Source: Areca catechu (Eukaryota > Streptophyta > Magnoliopsida > Arecales > Arecaceae). Taken from it: a stretch of DNA of 64,000 nucleotides. The position numbers and the translations under genes are program-made. The notes below the pieces were generated by a model. That model was not told where the DNA came from. It did not search any database and saw only the letters and a program-made list of their open reading frames with translations. Positions 34,582 to 45,237 of the stretch are shown here, one piece after another. Where the stretch lies: NCBI GenBank assembly GCA_021397845.1, contig CM038044.1, positions 62,657,851 through 62,721,850 on the forward strand, in the 5' to 3' direction. The stretch's first letter is position 1, and each line of letters opens with the position of its first letter.

Positions 34582-35573
34582 GTTTGGTATTATAGCGGGT
34601 TTAGGATTGAATTCATCTGTATTAGGATCACAAACCCTAATTTCTTCATCCTGCTAACTGCATTAGGTATCTAATTTCCATCTTATTTTTACCACCTAAG
34701 AATTTTATTTTTCTATGAAATTTACATGAATTGTTCTTTGTCTTGTCTTCTGATTTATCAAAATTTTTAATTAATTTTATAGAAATTTTAAATCATTAAA
34801 ACTTGGCATCTTAGAAACCCTAACAAAATCCTAAAATTTTTGTAGTAGTCTGAAAACCCTAAGATTTGTATCATCATTTGATTTTTTTTTGCATAAAATT
34901 TTGTAGGTATCATCATCACCGTCCATCTTCTGTCATAAAATTTTTTTGATTTTTTTTTGCATCAGAATCTATGTCAAAACCCATATCATCTGAAACCCTA
35001 ATTTTTAGAATTCTACTATTCTTCATACTTGTTCAACCAAAACCTAATTAACTTCCAAAACCCCCCAATCCCAAGACAAACTTTGTTTGATAACCCCAAT
35101 TAACTTAAACCTAACTTGAAACATCATAAATTATTAAAAATTATTTTATTTTTTGATATGTTTTAGTTTGCATCGGAACCATTGAATGTTCATCATCTTT
35201 TAATCTATTCTTAAGGGCAATCAATATAACATCAGGGCAGGAGGTCATAACCTGTCCTGGGCCCAAAGAAACTACCCAGCATTTCCACCTAAGTCTTCAT
35301 TAAAATTGATTAGACTTAATTTGCCCTACAGGGCTAGGTGACACCAACAGGTCGAGTCTGAGCTGTGTAGGCCAACTAGTGCATTTAATCCTGTAGCTAT
35401 TACTGAAAGCTGGTGTCTAAGGCTGGGGTCCAGAGTCAAACAACCTAAGTGGACTTGTGTTTTTTAATTAGGACCCTGTGACAAGCAGGGGGAGCTTCCC
35501 ACCACCCCACCCCCTACCTAGCCAGTGGAAGGATTAGCTGCTGGGTTAAGTGTAAGTTGAGTTGACCCATTCA
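34582..35573 (+). promoter_or_regulatory. G3 leader, cut by G2
   Basis: Non-coding. 35215-35345 shares blocks with the G1 and G2 leaders: AAGGGCAAT, the hairpin AGGGCAGG...CCTGTCCT (35234-35258), and GACTTAATTTGCCCTA-CAGGGCTAGG. The degraded PBS is at 34585. G2 inserted at 35574 (TSD ATTCA 35569-35573); the leader resumes at 42386. Confidence 0.75.
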
Positions 35574-37235
35574 TGGTGCGGGCACCAGACTCAGAAGAAG
35601 ACTTCAGAGCTCCATTTGGATCTCTGATTGACATTGCCCGAGAAATTAGGGTTTGTAATAAAGGTTGACCTGGTCAACCAGTTTATTTATTTTATTTATT
35701 TCTTGAGTCACCATTTAAATTTTGTTGAGTCATGTTGACTCGGTGCAAGTCCCAATGTGGTTTCAATTTGGTCCAAAATGGTGCCACATTTCTCTTCCAA
35801 TCAACTCAAGGTTCAAGCAAGTGGAGGCCACACTCCAAGCCACACGCCCAGCCACACTCCGAGCACACGCCAGAGTCCAGGAGGCGCCATAGAGGCATCC
35901 CAGTGTCATGGTCCCCACATCCAAAGAAGAAAAAATCAAATTGGAGGCTAAATTAAAGGAGGCGCCCACACCTGCCTAATTTACCTAAGCAAAGAAGGAA
36001 GAAAACTTCTCTTGGAGAAGAAATCAAAGAAGGACATCCAACCTACTCCTAATTGAAGTTCAAATCAAAATCAAAGAGCTTAACTTGGAGTGGAAGAAAA
36101 GAAGAAATACCATAAGAAGAAGAGGACTCCAAATCCAAATCCAACTCCAAAGGAGGTGCCATAAAAGTTCCAAAACAATTCCTTTATGGCCGTCCCAATT
36201 TTTTTTGGACTCTTGGTCGGCCAAGGGAGAGGATTTTCTACCTAATCTAGGGGTTGGAAGAGTTTAGTCCCACATGGGAATTTGTACAAGCTAGGAGAAA
36301 ATTTTAGGTCTATATAATAGACCTCTCTTTGTAACTTTAGAAAATCAATGAAGAAAAATTATTTTTGCTATTCTCTTGTGTTGAGCAACCTAGGTTTCTC
36401 TTCTTCCGCACTATTCTAAGTGTTGAGCTCCGTGAGGGGGTAATCCGGGTTCCATTGGAGCCTTGAGGAGGTGAGAGATCTCCATCTTTATCCAAAACCC
36501 TAGGTTAGCCACTTGAAATTCCAAAACCCTAGCCACCTTTCATTATTTTCCATCCACCAAACCCTAGATCCATCCATCTCCCATGGCCTCTCTCTCTCTA
36601 CAAGTCCAGGCCATCCACCTTCATCCAGATCCAGTCCGGCTACTTCAGATCCAGAGCAAGTTCCAAGGAAAATCACATCAGCATCCAGGAGAATCCAGTT
36701 TTCAGCAATTTCGATCTTCAAGTTCATCAACCTGGTAAATCTTTTCCTTGACTCTCTGATTCCATCAATTGTTTTTCTTCTCTTCCAGATCTTGAGTTCA
36801 GGAGAAGCCAACCCGCCAAAGGACCAGTATTGGAGGATCCATTACGAAGATATCCGACTCCGAGGATCCAACAATCTGCTCGGGAGAGTTCTTCCACCAA
36901 AATCTGTGAAGATCATTGTCTGGTTAGATAAACCTTCCCTTCTCTTTATTTCTGTTTTGTTGAAAGCTCAGAGTGAAACCCTAGGTCTGGGAGTTTCTCA
37001 ACCCCCAGCGATCCGTTGCTTCTAAACTACTCTGATAATTTAGTTTCCTTAAAATTGTGCTTTCAATTATCATATTAGTATCTTTCAATGTTAGGTTAAC
37101 TTTTCTTTGATTTGAAGCCAACTTCTACAAACCTATAAAAACAACAAAAAATTAGTTAATCTTAATTTACTTCCGCATCGCATCCCTTTATTTGTTCTGC
37201 ATCATTTTTGGTATCAGAGCTTTCGTTCTGCATCA
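35574..37235 (+). repeat. G2 5' LTR
   Basis: Begins TGGTGCGGGCACCAGACTC, TATA near 36313-36319 (TATATAA), ends TTCTGCATCA. The last 31 bp (37205-37235) duplicate the PBS and LTR end. The 170-aa plus and 103-aa minus frames around 36500-37025 occur identically placed in the other LTR and are not genes. Confidence 0.95.
37205..37235 (+). repeat. 31-bp duplication carrying a PBS copy in G2 LTR end
   Basis: TTTTTGGTATCAGAGC plus TTTCGTTCTGCATCA. The preceding 10 bp are TTCTGCATCA and the following sequence again starts TTTTTGGTATCAGAGC (the real PBS). The same 31 bp ends the right LTR (42350-42380), which proves that it now belongs to the LTR. Confidence 0.9.
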
Positions 37236-38141
37236 TTTTTGGTATCAGAGCCCAGTCTAGGGTTTCTGATTTGCTTGCTTGCTTGTGTTGATTGTTGTCT
37301 CTTTTTATTTTGTCTGCTCGAAGTAGACTCCCCAGGACGTCCGGTCCTAGGAACTAAGCGAGGTGCAAGCCTCCTCCTCCCATTCCACGGGGTGTTCCTA
37401 GGGCGTGTAGGGGATCCATTGGGTTATAACTTCGTAGCAGGGATTATAAACGGGGAAGACAATCTAGTTGCAGCCCGTAATTGCCCTGTTGTCTGAATTA
37501 TTTCTCCCTACATAAAACTCCGAATTGCATGATTTTTGCTTCGTTGAAACCAGTATAATTGAACCTATTTTCCATCATTTTTCTGCGATTTATTGGTTTC
37601 GGTGAAAATTCTGAGAATTAAAATACAGCAACTCTGTTTTTTGTGTTCTGCAATTCAATTCTTTTTGGAGTGATCATCTCATAATTTACTTAAGGGCAAT
37701 TGAGCATCTAAGATAAGGGGAGGAGTTGATTACCTCTCCTTAGCCCAAAACCACCATCCAATCATTCGAACCTAGACCTAATTTAAAATCAGTTAGACCT
37801 AATTTGCCCTAGTGGGCTAGGGACACCAATTGGTCGGGTCTAGGCTAGTGTTGAGTCAGTTTGCCGAGTTATTCTGTGTGTGCTTAGCACTCAGTGTCTA
37901 GAACGGTGGTTCAGGGACTACGTCCCGAAGGGCTTGTGTGCTGGTCCGCCTACCTGGCCAATCACTTATTGGTGTCTAGGATTGGCAATCAGGGACCTAA
38001 CACTCCCCTTACACCTGCTTGGCTGAGTCATGAGTTACTACAGGCTAGCTTGCCACTCTGATTGGGCATCTAGTTTGGGCTCTAGGTCTAGTTAGCCGGT
38101 AGTCGTTCAGTTGAGTCTCATTTTGTGTGTTTGCTTGCATC
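37236..38141 (+). promoter_or_regulatory. G2 leader with PBS
   Basis: PBS TGGTATCAGAGC at 37240-37251. From 37690 on, the leader runs nearly parallel to the G1 leader: hairpin AAGGGGAGG...CCTCTCCTT (37715-37741), TTTGCCCTAGTGGGCTAGGGA, TGTCTAGAACGGTGGTT, GTGCTGGTCCGCCTACCTGGC, GGTGTCTAGGATTGGCAATC. The 85-codon frame at 37239 is not conserved and not a gene. Confidence 0.85.
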
Positions 38142-39815
38142 ATGTCTACCCGGAATGGAGTGCCCTACCAACCTGGTCAAACCCAACCTGATTTAGAGGC
38201 CATGGTTAGAGCTCTTACTGAGAGCATGAACAAGTTAAGCCAGGATTTGACTGCTACTGTTACCCAGTGTAAAGAACAAGTCCATGAGAATTTTACCCAG
38301 CTTAGGGATCAAGTCCAAGTCCTTGAGAAACGTAGACATCAAAATTGGATCCCTGATCCAAAATTTAATAGGCCCCAACCTCATCCATACCAGGAGCCTA
38401 GGAGGACCTTATACCGTGATCCCAAGCATAACCTTAGAAAGCCTAACCATGATATCTATAGTGTGGATCGTGTCTATGAGAGGTCCTTACAATATTCTAG
38501 ACCAGTCACTCAACAACCCAAGTCTTCTAGATCAAACCATTTAGATCCACACCCATGCCCAAGTAAGGTCTCTACTAGCTTGAAACCCAGTGTGACCCAG
38601 GTTCCTATATCACAAGAATGTTTGTTTTGTGGAGAAAGAGGCCATAAATCTAGTCAGTGTCCATGCATAGGACTGGCTTGTGCACAGCTAAGTGGTAAGA
38701 ATCCTAAGGATGACATTAATGAGGGAGAACCCAAGCCTACCAATGAGGAAGAAAGGTTAGGTATGACAAGCCTAGAATCAGTTGACCCGATTACCACTGA
38801 CCCGAAACCCATTGAAGATGGCATCGAGGAAGTATATGATGCTGGCTTGAGTCTAGTTGATAAAAATGAGGGGGAAGAACTTGAAGAATGTGACATCGAT
38901 ACTATTGGTTCCTTACCTGAGGAGACCTTGGAGAGCAACCAAGTGGTAGGGCCTAGTTCAGAAATTCAAGAGATTTGTGAGAATCAGGTTCCTTTAGTCA
39001 AATACCCCCAGGAAGAACTCATAGTGTTAGCCCGAGCTATCAGTTCGTACCCTCTAATGACAGTCATTTCCCAAGTACCAATTAAAGATCTTTGCACTGA
39101 ACTGTTTAAGTTTGCCCACCCTATGGTAGATCCTCTCCTTAGGATGACAGAATCAAGCCTCTTACAATTGGACCTTGTCCCATGCCCAGCCACTAAGGTC
39201 TCTCCCGTAATCTCAGTTGAACATCCTTATCTTGAGCGGATTGATTCACCCAGTCCTATAAAAGTCCTCCTTATGATCCCAGACCCCTTCCTTCGCATGA
39301 CTGACCTACCCTTCTATAGAGTATACCTTTCCGCACCCATATGTCAAATTTCAAGTCTTGAGGTCATCATCCATAGGCCCTTCCATGAATCATTCTTCAA
39401 TCTAGTTCTTGAGAAAGTGGATCATTATTTGCTTAGAGAACAAACTTTAACTGTTGCAATCACATATCCTAGGCTACTTCCCGAACCATCTCTTGATCCA
39501 TTCCTGGGAGTAGAAAACTTTTCCTTTCGTAAGGATGATCAGTTGACACTCATAGATCACCATTCAAACCTTCAGGTCACCATCTTTAGCCAGCAGGTAA
39601 TTCGAGACTCCACCTCATATTTCCTCCCTTTCTCTAGGACTTCCAATGCTTCTTACACCATCCAAGTATACTTTGTCGAAGTCTTTAGAGTGAAGCACGT
39701 GTCAGAACCTATTAGGTTTGCCACCTACTTCTGGAAGACCTTATGGCACCTACTAGGCACCCATGATAAGTTTTCATGCTCTGCATGCCATCCTCCGACC
39801 CAAGGTCAAACCTAG
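38142..39815 (+). CDS. G2 ORF-A: Gag N-terminus, zinc knuckle and unknown segment
   Basis: The open frame starts upstream at 38127, but the second ATG (38142, MSTRNGVPYQPG) matches the G1 start MSTRSGVSYHPP and is preferred, giving 557 aa. Numbered from 38127: residues 20-70 coiled-coil-like; 75-110 a shortened version of the G1 Pro/Arg repeat; zinc knuckle C165-C168-H173-C178; an acidic segment 195-290 comparable to the G1 linker; then about 240 residues (300-540) rich in Pro/Leu/Ile with no family I know. It ends with TYFWKTLWHLLGT, the G1 integrase at residues 1354-1366, followed by a stop. The Gag core (G1 190-355) and all enzymes are absent. The frame is intact in a young copy and mirrored in old G3. 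Function unknown; RNA binding or co-packaging is a guess. Confidence 0.8.
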   Translation: MSTRNGVPYQPGQTQPDLEAMVRALTESMNKLSQDLTATVTQCKEQVHENFTQLRDQVQVLEKRRHQNWIPDPKFNRPQPHPYQEPRRTLYRDPKHNLRKPNHDIYSVDRVYERSLQYSRPVTQQPKSSRSNHLDPHPCPSKVSTSLKPSVTQVPISQECLFCGERGHKSSQCPCIGLACAQLSGKNPKDDINEGEPKPTNEEERLGMTSLESVDPITTDPKPIEDGIEEVYDAGLSLVDKNEGEELEECDIDTIGSLPEETLESNQVVGPSSEIQEICENQVPLVKYPQEELIVLARAISSYPLMTVISQVPIKDLCTELFKFAHPMVDPLLRMTESSLLQLDLVPCPATKVSPVISVEHPYLERIDSPSPIKVLLMIPDPFLRMTDLPFYRVYLSAPICQISSLEVIIHRPFHESFFNLVLEKVDHYLLREQTLTVAITYPRLLPEPSLDPFLGVENFSFRKDDQLTLIDHHSNLQVTIFSQQVIRDSTSYFLPFSRTSNASYTIQVYFVEVFRVKHVSEPIRFATYFWKTLWHLLGTHDKFSCSACHPPTQGQT

Positions 39816-39876
39816 AGAGCCGTAGTTTGTTAGGTTTAGACCTAGGGTTCTTTTGAATAAAGTCCATTCTTTAGGA

Positions 39877-40776
39877 ATGCATCGTCAGTCGAGTTTAGGA
39901 CATTGTCTCAGATTTTGGTTAAGTGAGAATACCAGGAGTTGGGATTTGTATTTACCAAGGGCAGAATTTGCGTACAATGACTCGGTCAATAGGTCTACGG
40001 GTAAGAGTCCATTTGAAATTGTACATGGGTACAAACCTCACACACCTCTTGACCTAGTCCCTTTACCTGTCCACACTCGAGTCTCCGAATCTGCTGAGAA
40101 TTTTGCACAGCATGTAAAAGACTTGCATAAAGAAATTCATGCCAAAATAAATTTAAGTAATGAAACTTATAAGAAGTTGGCTGATACTCAAAGGCGAGTC
40201 AAATCTTTTGTTGAGGGAGACTATGTGATGATTAGGTTAAGGCCTGAACGGTTTCCTCCTGGAACCGTTAGAAAGTTACATGCTAGGGGAGCTGGACCAT
40301 TTAGAGTGGTAAAGAGAGTAGGATCCAATGCCTATGTGCTCGAGTTGCCTCCAGAACTAGGCATTAGCTCTACTTTCAACATTACAGACTTAGTAGAGTA
40401 CAGGGAGCCAGCTGTGATTCCTAGTGAGCCTTTTGAGCCTAACCCTATCATTGAGAGTGATCCCGACCCTGTGTGTCCACCAACAAACTGGCCTGTGAGG
40501 AAAGAGCAGATTGAAAAGATCCTGGATGATCAGGTTATCTCTACTCGTAATCGAGGATACCAAAGGTACCTGGTCCGCTGGCAAGGAAGGCCAGATTCTG
40601 ATGACTCTTGGATCTCCCGAGAAGAATTACAAGAATTGGACCCAGACCTCTTGGAGAGATACCAGAGTCAACTTGAGCCTTACTCGACAGGGTCGAGTTC
40701 CTCCCACCCTGGGAGAATTGGTGCGGGCACCAGACTCAGAAGAAGACTTCAGAGCTCCATTTGGATCTCTGATTGA
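39877..40776 (+). CDS. G2 ORF-B: integrase C-terminus plus chromodomain
   Basis: The frame is open from 39853; the first ATG is 39877. It reads LYLPRAEFAYNDSVNRSTGK (integrase core end, after the catalytic Glu), VMIRLRPERFPPGT and the GPF module with GAGPFRVVKRVGSNAYVLEL, then the chromodomain with ILDDQVISTRNRGYQRYLVR and DDSWISREELQ. No catalytic D,D or E remains. It is in a different frame from ORF-A and separated by a stop, so it needs its own expression route if translated. The last 20 codons run into the 3' LTR (from 40719), as in G1. A chromodomain could target cDNA to chromatin marks. Here it is without its enzyme. Confidence 0.75.
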   Translation: MHRQSSLGHCLRFWLSENTRSWDLYLPRAEFAYNDSVNRSTGKSPFEIVHGYKPHTPLDLVPLPVHTRVSESAENFAQHVKDLHKEIHAKINLSNETYKKLADTQRRVKSFVEGDYVMIRLRPERFPPGTVRKLHARGAGPFRVVKRVGSNAYVLELPPELGISSTFNITDLVEYREPAVIPSEPFEPNPIIESDPDPVCPPTNWPVRKEQIEKILDDQVISTRNRGYQRYLVRWQGRPDSDDSWISREELQELDPDLLERYQSQLEPYSTGSSSSHPGRIGAGTRLRRRLQSSIWISD

Positions 40777-42380
40777 CATTGCCCGAGAAATTAGGGTTTG
40801 TAATAAAGGTTGACCTGGTCAACCAGTTTATTTATTTTATTTATTTCTTGAGTCACCATTTAAATTTTGTTGAGTCATGTTGACTCGGTGCAAGTCCCAA
40901 TGTGGTTTCAATTTGGTCCAAAATGGTGCCACATTTCTCTTCCAATCAACTCAAGGTTCAAGCAAGTGGAGGCCACACTCCAAGACACACGCCCAGCCAC
41001 ACTCTGAGCACACGCCAGAGTCCAGGAGGCGCCATAGAGGCATCCCAGTGTCATGGTCCCCACATCCAAAGAAGAAAAAATCAAATTGGAGGCTAAATTA
41101 AAGGAGGCGCCCACACCTGCCTAATTTACCTAAGCAAAGAAGGAAGAAAACTTCTCTTGGAGAAGAAATCAAAGAAGGACATCCAACCTACTCCTAATTG
41201 AAGTTCAAATCAAAATCAAAGAGCTTAACTTGGAGTGGAAGAAAAGAAGAAATACCATAAGAAGAAGAGGACTCCAAATCCAAATCCAACTCCAAAGGAG
41301 GTGCCATAAAAGTTCCAAAACAATTCCTTTATGGCCGTCCCAATTTTTTTTGGACTCTTGGTCGGCCAAGGGAGAGGATTTTCTACCTAATCTAGGGGTT
41401 GGAAGAGTTTAGTCCCACATGGGAATTTGTACAAGCTAGGAGAAAATTTTAGGTCTATATAATAGACCTCTCTTTGTAACTTTAGAAAATCAATGAAGAA
41501 AAATTATTTTTGCTATTCTCTTGTGTTGAGCAACCTAGGTTTCTCTTCTTCCGCACTATTCTAAGTGTTGAGCTCCGTGAGGGGGTAATCCGGGTTCCAT
41601 TGGAGCCTTGAGGAGGTGAGAGATCTCCATCTTTATCCAAAACCCTAGGTTAGCCACTTGAAATTCCAAAACCCTAGCCACCTTTCATTATTTTCCATCC
41701 ACCAAACCCTAGATCCATCCATCTCCCATGGCCTCTCTCTCTCTACAAGTCCAGGCCATCCACCTTCATCCAGATCCAGTCCGGCTACTTCAGATCCAGA
41801 GCAAGTTCCAAGGAAAATCACATCAGCATCCAGGAGAATCCAGTTTTCAGCAATTTCGATCTTCAAGTTCATCAACCTGGTAAATCTTTTCCTTGACTCT
41901 CTGATTCCATCAATTGTTTTTCTTCTCTTCCAGATCTTGAGTTCAGGAGAAGCCAACCCGCCAAAGGACCAGTATTGGAGGATCCATTACGAAGATATCC
42001 GACTCCGAGGATCCAACAATCTGCTCGGGAGAGTTCTTCCACCAAAATCTGTGAAGATCATTGTCTGGTTAGATAAACCTTCCCTTCTCTTTATTTCTGT
42101 TTTGTTGAAAGCTCGGAGTGAAACCCTAGGTCTGGGAGTTTCTCAACCCCCAGCGATCCGTTGCTTCTAAACTACTCTGATAATTTAGTTTCCTTAAAAT
42201 TGTGCTTTCAATTATCATATTAGTATCTTTCAATGTTAGGTTAACTTTTCTTTGATTTGAAGCCAACTTCTACAAACCTATAAAAACAACAAAAAATTAG
42301 TTAATCTTAATTTACTTCCGCATCGCATCCCTTTATTTGTTCTGCATCATTTTTGGTATCAGAGCTTTCGTTCTGCATCA
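40719..42380 (+). repeat. G2 3' LTR
   Basis: 1662 bp, the same length as the 5' LTR, with three substitutions seen (at the sites paralleling 35842, 35857 and 36969). Preceded by a GGGAGAA polypurine tract, itself within the inverted repeat CTCCCACCCTGGGAG (40701-40715). Ends TTCTGCATCA next to TSD ATTCA. Confidence 0.95.
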
Positions 42381-42385
42381 ATTCA

Positions 42386-43809
42386 GTTTTGACTCTAGGT
42401 CTAGCAAGCCCTAGATTGTACTAAATTTTTTCTTTTGCATGCTTGGCTGCATCATTCCACTTTGATTGTTTGATTTGTTGTATGACCACTAGATTAGGAA
42501 CCCAATACCAAAAGTCAAAACCTCAACCCAACCCAACTATGGAATCCAATTTTGAGGCCATGATGAAGGCTATGAGTGATTAGATTATCTCCCAAATGAA
42601 CTGTAGGTTTGACCAATCCGACACCTGAACCCAAGATCAATCAGCCCAAATGACCCAAATTAATACTAAGCTTGACCAAACCAATGACCAAATAACCCAA
42701 TTTACCCAATCCCAGAATCAAATGAACCATAGATTCAACCAAGTAGAGCAACGATTTGACCAAGTAGGAGATCAGTTAGGAATCCTAGATAAGACAATAG
42801 GACTGAACCCATAACCTATGAACCCATAACCCTTAGTCAGCCTAAGCCCAATAGGATTATTATCCTTAGATATGAACCCAGTGTTAGTTAGGAGCACCTT
42901 AGCCAACCCACCCTTGTCACCCCAGTCATTAGTCAGTTTTTTCTTAGTCTACCCCCCCTCTTACCACCTCATTGGTTCACCCAAATGACCTTGAAGAGGA
43001 GATATATGAGGCTAATCCAAGCTTAATGGAATAGTCTAAGGAGGAAGAAGAGGAGTTTCCCATAGAAGACTTAGAGTTAGTTGAATCAATAGATACCCAG
43101 GTAGAAGCCACTCTAGAATCAGTTAAACCTGACCATACCCACATAAAAGACCACCCAACAATAGTTGAACCCGACCACACCCAAGCTGAACCTATAGCGA
43201 AAGAGCAGTTAGAGGAAGAGAACCCTGATATTGCTGTTAGAGTTTTACCTGCAGTGCCACTAGACGAAAGTCCAAGTATAGAACCCAGTCCTAAATTTCT
43301 TGAACCCGTTGATTTTATTAAGGATTTGGCTTATCAGTACCCTTAGGAAGAATCCCATCCTGTAGTTCCTATTAATGATCTCTTCCCTGAGATTAGTGAC
43401 CCACTCTTCCATACTATAAACCCTATAGGACTACCTCAAACCCATAAGGTCAATCTCAATAGTCTAGGACTCATCCCTGAAACCCATTCTAGTATTCTAC
43501 TCTTTCTGATTATCCTGAATCATCTCCTTATTTCTCATCCTGCCAGACTAACCCTGAACCCACCTCTTATTTTCTACCCTTTCCTGAAACTTCTTTTATT
43601 TTTTTTACTATTAGGTTACATTTTATAAGAGTTTGCATGTTACATTTATTCATTGAACATGTCATGTTTGCATTTTACTTCTGGAAAATCCTATGGCATT
43701 TTCTTGGAGTCCATAGTAAATTTTCATGTGCATGCCATGCTAGGGTCAAACCTAGAGAGTCTATAGTGTGACCCTAGAAAGTCCAATAAAATTTTCTTCG
43801 ATAGGAAAG
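42386..43809 (+). pseudogene. G3 Gag-like/unknown-segment ORF remnant
   Basis: From ATG at 42482: MTTRLGTQYQKSK, an N-terminus like those of G1 and G2, then a Gln/Asn-rich coiled-coil stretch with TNDQITQFTQ and NQVEQRFDQVGDQLG. A strongly acidic part follows (43020-43220), then an unknown segment with VVPINDLFPEISDPL, equivalent to the G2 VISQVPIKDLCTELF region, and an integrase scrap FYFWKILWHFLGVHSKFSC at about 43673-43731. The frame stops shortly after, as in G2. No Gag core, zinc knuckle or RT is evident. Several stops. Confidence 0.75.
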
Positions 43810-45237
43810 TGATGCGGAACTAATATGCATGCAATTTTTTTATATGTTTTATATGTGGGGTTGGGTGATTAATTCCCGAATTTCAGATTAAAATAAGTTA
43901 TAGGGAATTTTATATGAATTTTAGAAGATCAGCATGCAGATTAGGACCTAGAAAAGTAGAAAAAAAGGATCGCCGGGGCTGAGAAGCCTCGGTTAGGGCA
44001 AGTTCTCCTACAATAAAACTACTGGAGGTAGAGGGGTGTACCTGACAATGTCTGTGAAGATCGCAGCAAAAGGGTCTCTCGTTCCTCGACGGATGCGGCC
44101 TGGAAAATCGAGCCAAAGACCCGCGGATACCCGGCTTTCTGCTCGGTGATCCGATTGAGGCTTGGCTGGAGTCGTTGGATTCGTAGGAACTCGGGGACCT
44201 GCAAACGACCTGTCAGGGGTTAGAAAACTCACAAAGGAACAAGAAATCAAAGGAAAAACAGCAAGGGAAGGCTTCTTTTGGAGTGGGCGTCCAGGGATCT
44301 GAGATGCTTGTTGGTAGCAGGAAGATGATTGCAGCACTGGGAAGAAGAACTCTCGCAAACCCCTTTATGCACACAGCAGGGTATCACACAACTCAATAGA
44401 AGAACTCAAGGTTTTCATTCATCAAAAATTCCCTCATACAAGAGGCTAGGGTCCCTTAAATAGACCCTTAACCTTGGGCTCCAAGTAAGGGTACATAAGT
44501 CTTTACATAAGAATCCTTTTCCTTCTCAAACCCTAGCTAGAAAATAAGGAAATATTAGGTAGAAAAATCCCTAAAAATTTTCTTGACTTGGTCAAGACTC
44601 CAAGGACGCCTAGGGGGGCGTGTTGGGCTTCTAGGAGCAGCAAAAGGCCAGCCCAAAGGGGCTTGGGTGCATGGGTTTGGGCCTCTGGAAGCTGGGGTGG
44701 CCTGGTAGCCAGGTAGCAGGAATATTCCCTGGTATCTTGCTTCTTAGGGGCTTGGGCTTGGCACCTGGGCTTGATTTCTTTGGGCTAGGATGCAGATGGA
44801 CCTCTGGAATCATGGATGACCTTATCTATAAATATACTTTGGCATCTGGAAGGGAATCTGGGCATCTGGAGGGCATCTGCAAGAAATCAGGGTTTTCTGA
44901 ATTTTCCTCCTGGGGTCTTCAAATCTTCAAGCTGGGTTGGACTTGTGCTATACTTCCATGTCTTCAATCTGATTAGACTTGGTCTTTACTTGTATGATGT
45001 GGTCTTGAGTCTTCAATATGGTTGAATAGGACTCAAAAAAATAAAATAAAATTAGCTCGACATGAGCTGACTAACATTGGACTGAACTAGCTCAACATGA
45101 GCTAAATAATTACAAGACTTAAATGAAACAACTCAGCTGGACTAAGCTTTATTACAGTGGACTCGAATGTTATTTAAGTGATCCATAGAGGGTTGAGAAG
45201 CCTCTGCCTTATTCTAGTGCCTTTGGTGTCCGCACCA
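43810..45237 (-). repeat. G1 3' LTR
   Basis: On the minus strand it begins TGGTGCGGACACCAAAGGCAC and ends GTTCCGCATCA. TATA-like TATTTAA at 44456-44462 (minus strand). The first 64 bp also encode the end of the polyprotein. Small ORFs here recur in the other LTR. Confidence 0.95.

Larger units (their letters stand above)
35574..42380 (+). mobile_element. G2: young non-autonomous chromovirus derivative
   Basis: 6807 bp with two 1662-bp LTRs (35574-37235 and 40719-42380), in which I found only three substitutions. TSD ATTCA (35569-35573 and 42381-42385). The internal 3.5 kb carries a leader, ORF-A (38142-39815) and ORF-B (about 39877-40776), but no Gag core, protease, RT, RNase H or integrase catalytic core. 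The leader, PBS and chromodomain are close to G1, so trans-mobilisation by a G1-like element is likely. Confidence 0.95.

Noticed and set aside
36500..37025. 170-aa plus and 103-aa minus ORFs as host genes
   Set aside because: They lie wholly inside the G2 5' LTR and recur at the same place in the 3' LTR (41645-42170); no domain, and conservation is due to LTR identity.
37209..37251. TGGTATCAGAGC sites as pieces of tRNA genes
   Set aside because: They match only the tRNA 3' end and sit next to LTR ends, as expected for primer-binding sites; no cloverleaf is present.
39816..39876. Programmed frameshift joining G2 ORF-A and ORF-B
   Set aside because: The stop and frame change are real, but no slippery site or pseudoknot is evident and G3 stops at a similar place; two separate ORFs is the simpler reading.
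43910..44358. Minus-strand ORFs of 61-116 aa
   Set aside because: Within the G1 3' LTR and repeated at 51215-51663; their frames overlap each other and have no known domain.
44671..45025. Plus-strand ORFs opposite G1
   Set aside because: LTR sequence, repeated at 51976-52330; antisense to the element.
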